A DNA stretch of 45,782 nucleotides from a virus: positions 1 to 45,782 of IMG/VR virus record IMGVR_UViG_3300033153_005646. One strand, 5' to 3'. Shown here piece by piece: positions 45,425-45,782 of this stretch (positions are counted from its first letter, which is position 1; every line of letters begins with the position of its first letter). The position numbers and the translations under genes are program-made. The notes beneath the pieces were generated by a model. It ran no database searches. It was not told where the DNA came from and saw only the letters and a list, made by a program, of their open reading frames with translations.

Positions 45425-45510
45425 TTTCCGAATACATTTTACTTGGTTTTAGTTTTGGGGTTGCTAGGGGGCGGGCTTGGGCGTATAAGGTCGGATAAAA
45501 CGGGGGTTGC

Positions 45511-45726
45511 ATGACAAAAGAAGAATTAATAAACCTTATTGATGGAATGGGCTGTGATTGGTTCAAGGTTGATATTAAATTGCAATCACCACCTAGAATT
45601 ACCGAGACTGTAGACATTCGTCGAGGGCCAATCTACCCGCCGCAACCCTTTACGTCGAAAACAATTGTAGGTGTGGAAAGTTTTGAATTTAATGTTAGCG
45701 GATATGTAAACCAACAAAAAGGATAA
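45511..45726 (+). CDS. Small hypothetical protein (first gene after the non-coding region)
   Basis: 71 residues: MTKEELINLIDGMGCDWFKV, then a Pro-rich middle (ITETVDIRRGPIYPPQPFTSKTIVGVE) and FEFNVSGYVNQQKG. Soluble, unknown family. GGGGG lies 5-9 bases upstream of the ATG. In the circular molecule its end is also bases 1-58 of this window, and the gene at 65 follows 6 bases later, so the two form one unit. Confidence 0.7.
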   Translation: MTKEELINLIDGMGCDWFKVDIKLQSPPRITETVDIRRGPIYPPQPFTSKTIVGVESFEFNVSGYVNQQKG

Positions 45727-45782
45727 ACAAAAATGTACGTTGAAAAAATAACAAAAGAAGTAATTAAAGATTTTAAAGAACG
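45669..45782. repeat. Terminal direct repeat (right copy)
   Basis: Identical to 1-114. See the left copy; the repeat marks circular closure of the assembly, so nothing is missing between the window ends. Confidence 0.9.
45733..45782 (+). CDS. Start of the gene also present at 65 (truncated by window end)
   Basis: The ATG at 45733 and the following codons repeat 65-114 exactly. This is the same Cys-rich 112-residue protein gene, cut by the end of the window. Confidence 0.75.
   Translation, partial: MYVEKITKEVIKDFKE

Noticed and set aside
45268-45498. A 76-residue frame starting with GTG
   Set aside because: It spans the sRNA promoter and the strong terminator at 45389-45424 and has no ribosome site.

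Overview
The window looks like one complete, circularly assembled genome of a tailed phage with a contractile tail (myovirus type). The first 114 bases are repeated exactly as the last 114, so the unique unit is about 45,668 bp. The gene at 45511 runs across the junction into base 58, and the gene at 65 begins again at 45733. The DNA is AT-rich by eye. Genes are tightly packed, with many ATGA and TAATG stop/start overlaps. Export signals, a lipobox and the lysis genes point to a Gram-negative host. I cannot name the host; a Bdellovibrionota-like bacterium is only a guess. I see no integrase, no CI-type repressor, no tRNA and no DNA polymerase.

Region by region (+ strand unless noted): 1-1.75 kb is an accessory regulatory island with a stand-alone histidine-kinase core, a ribbon-helix-helix protein and an Rrf2 regulator behind a promoter with a perfect inverted repeat. 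1.8-5.1 kb carries a promoter and leader with a terminator, the small terminase, a structured intergenic RNA candidate, a PhaR-like protein, the large terminase and a zinc ribbon. 5.1-12.1 kb is the head module: portal, an exported virion-like protein, a metzincin-motif protein, minor head protein, fused protease/scaffold with an internal start, decoration protein and major capsid. 12.2-23.4 kb holds neck, sheath, tube, frameshifted tail chaperone, tape measure and baseplate. 23.4-26.5 kb holds fibre-like proteins, two of them with Sec signal peptides. 26.5-29.5 kb holds lysis genes (XhlA-like, a tiny membrane peptide, a lipoprotein, an amidase) and a LamG-like protein.

29.6-43.8 kb is DNA metabolism. 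On the minus strand is a YqaJ exonuclease, divergent across overlapping face-to-face promoters from a plus operon: Cro-like HTH, Sak4-like ATPase, an unknown protein, an SSB with a Q/N-rich tail, a DnaQ-like exonuclease, an SF2 helicase, a C5-cytosine methyltransferase, a VRR-NUC nuclease and a TOPRIM primase-helicase. A second minus-strand operon (43.8 to 40.4 kb) starts at a near-consensus sigma-70 promoter and carries a Pif1-like helicase and small, often membrane-anchored, proteins. Replication probably uses the host polymerase.

43.9-45.5 kb is about 1.6 kb with no credible gene. Its left half is an array of alternating inverted repeats with an AT-rich core, which could be an origin or control site. 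Its right half is a series of strong RNA-fold signals: at least two promoter-structure-terminator units and several perfect 9-14 bp stems. This region, the structured RNA between the terminase genes, the kinase/RHH/Rrf2 island and the exported phage proteins are the most novel parts.
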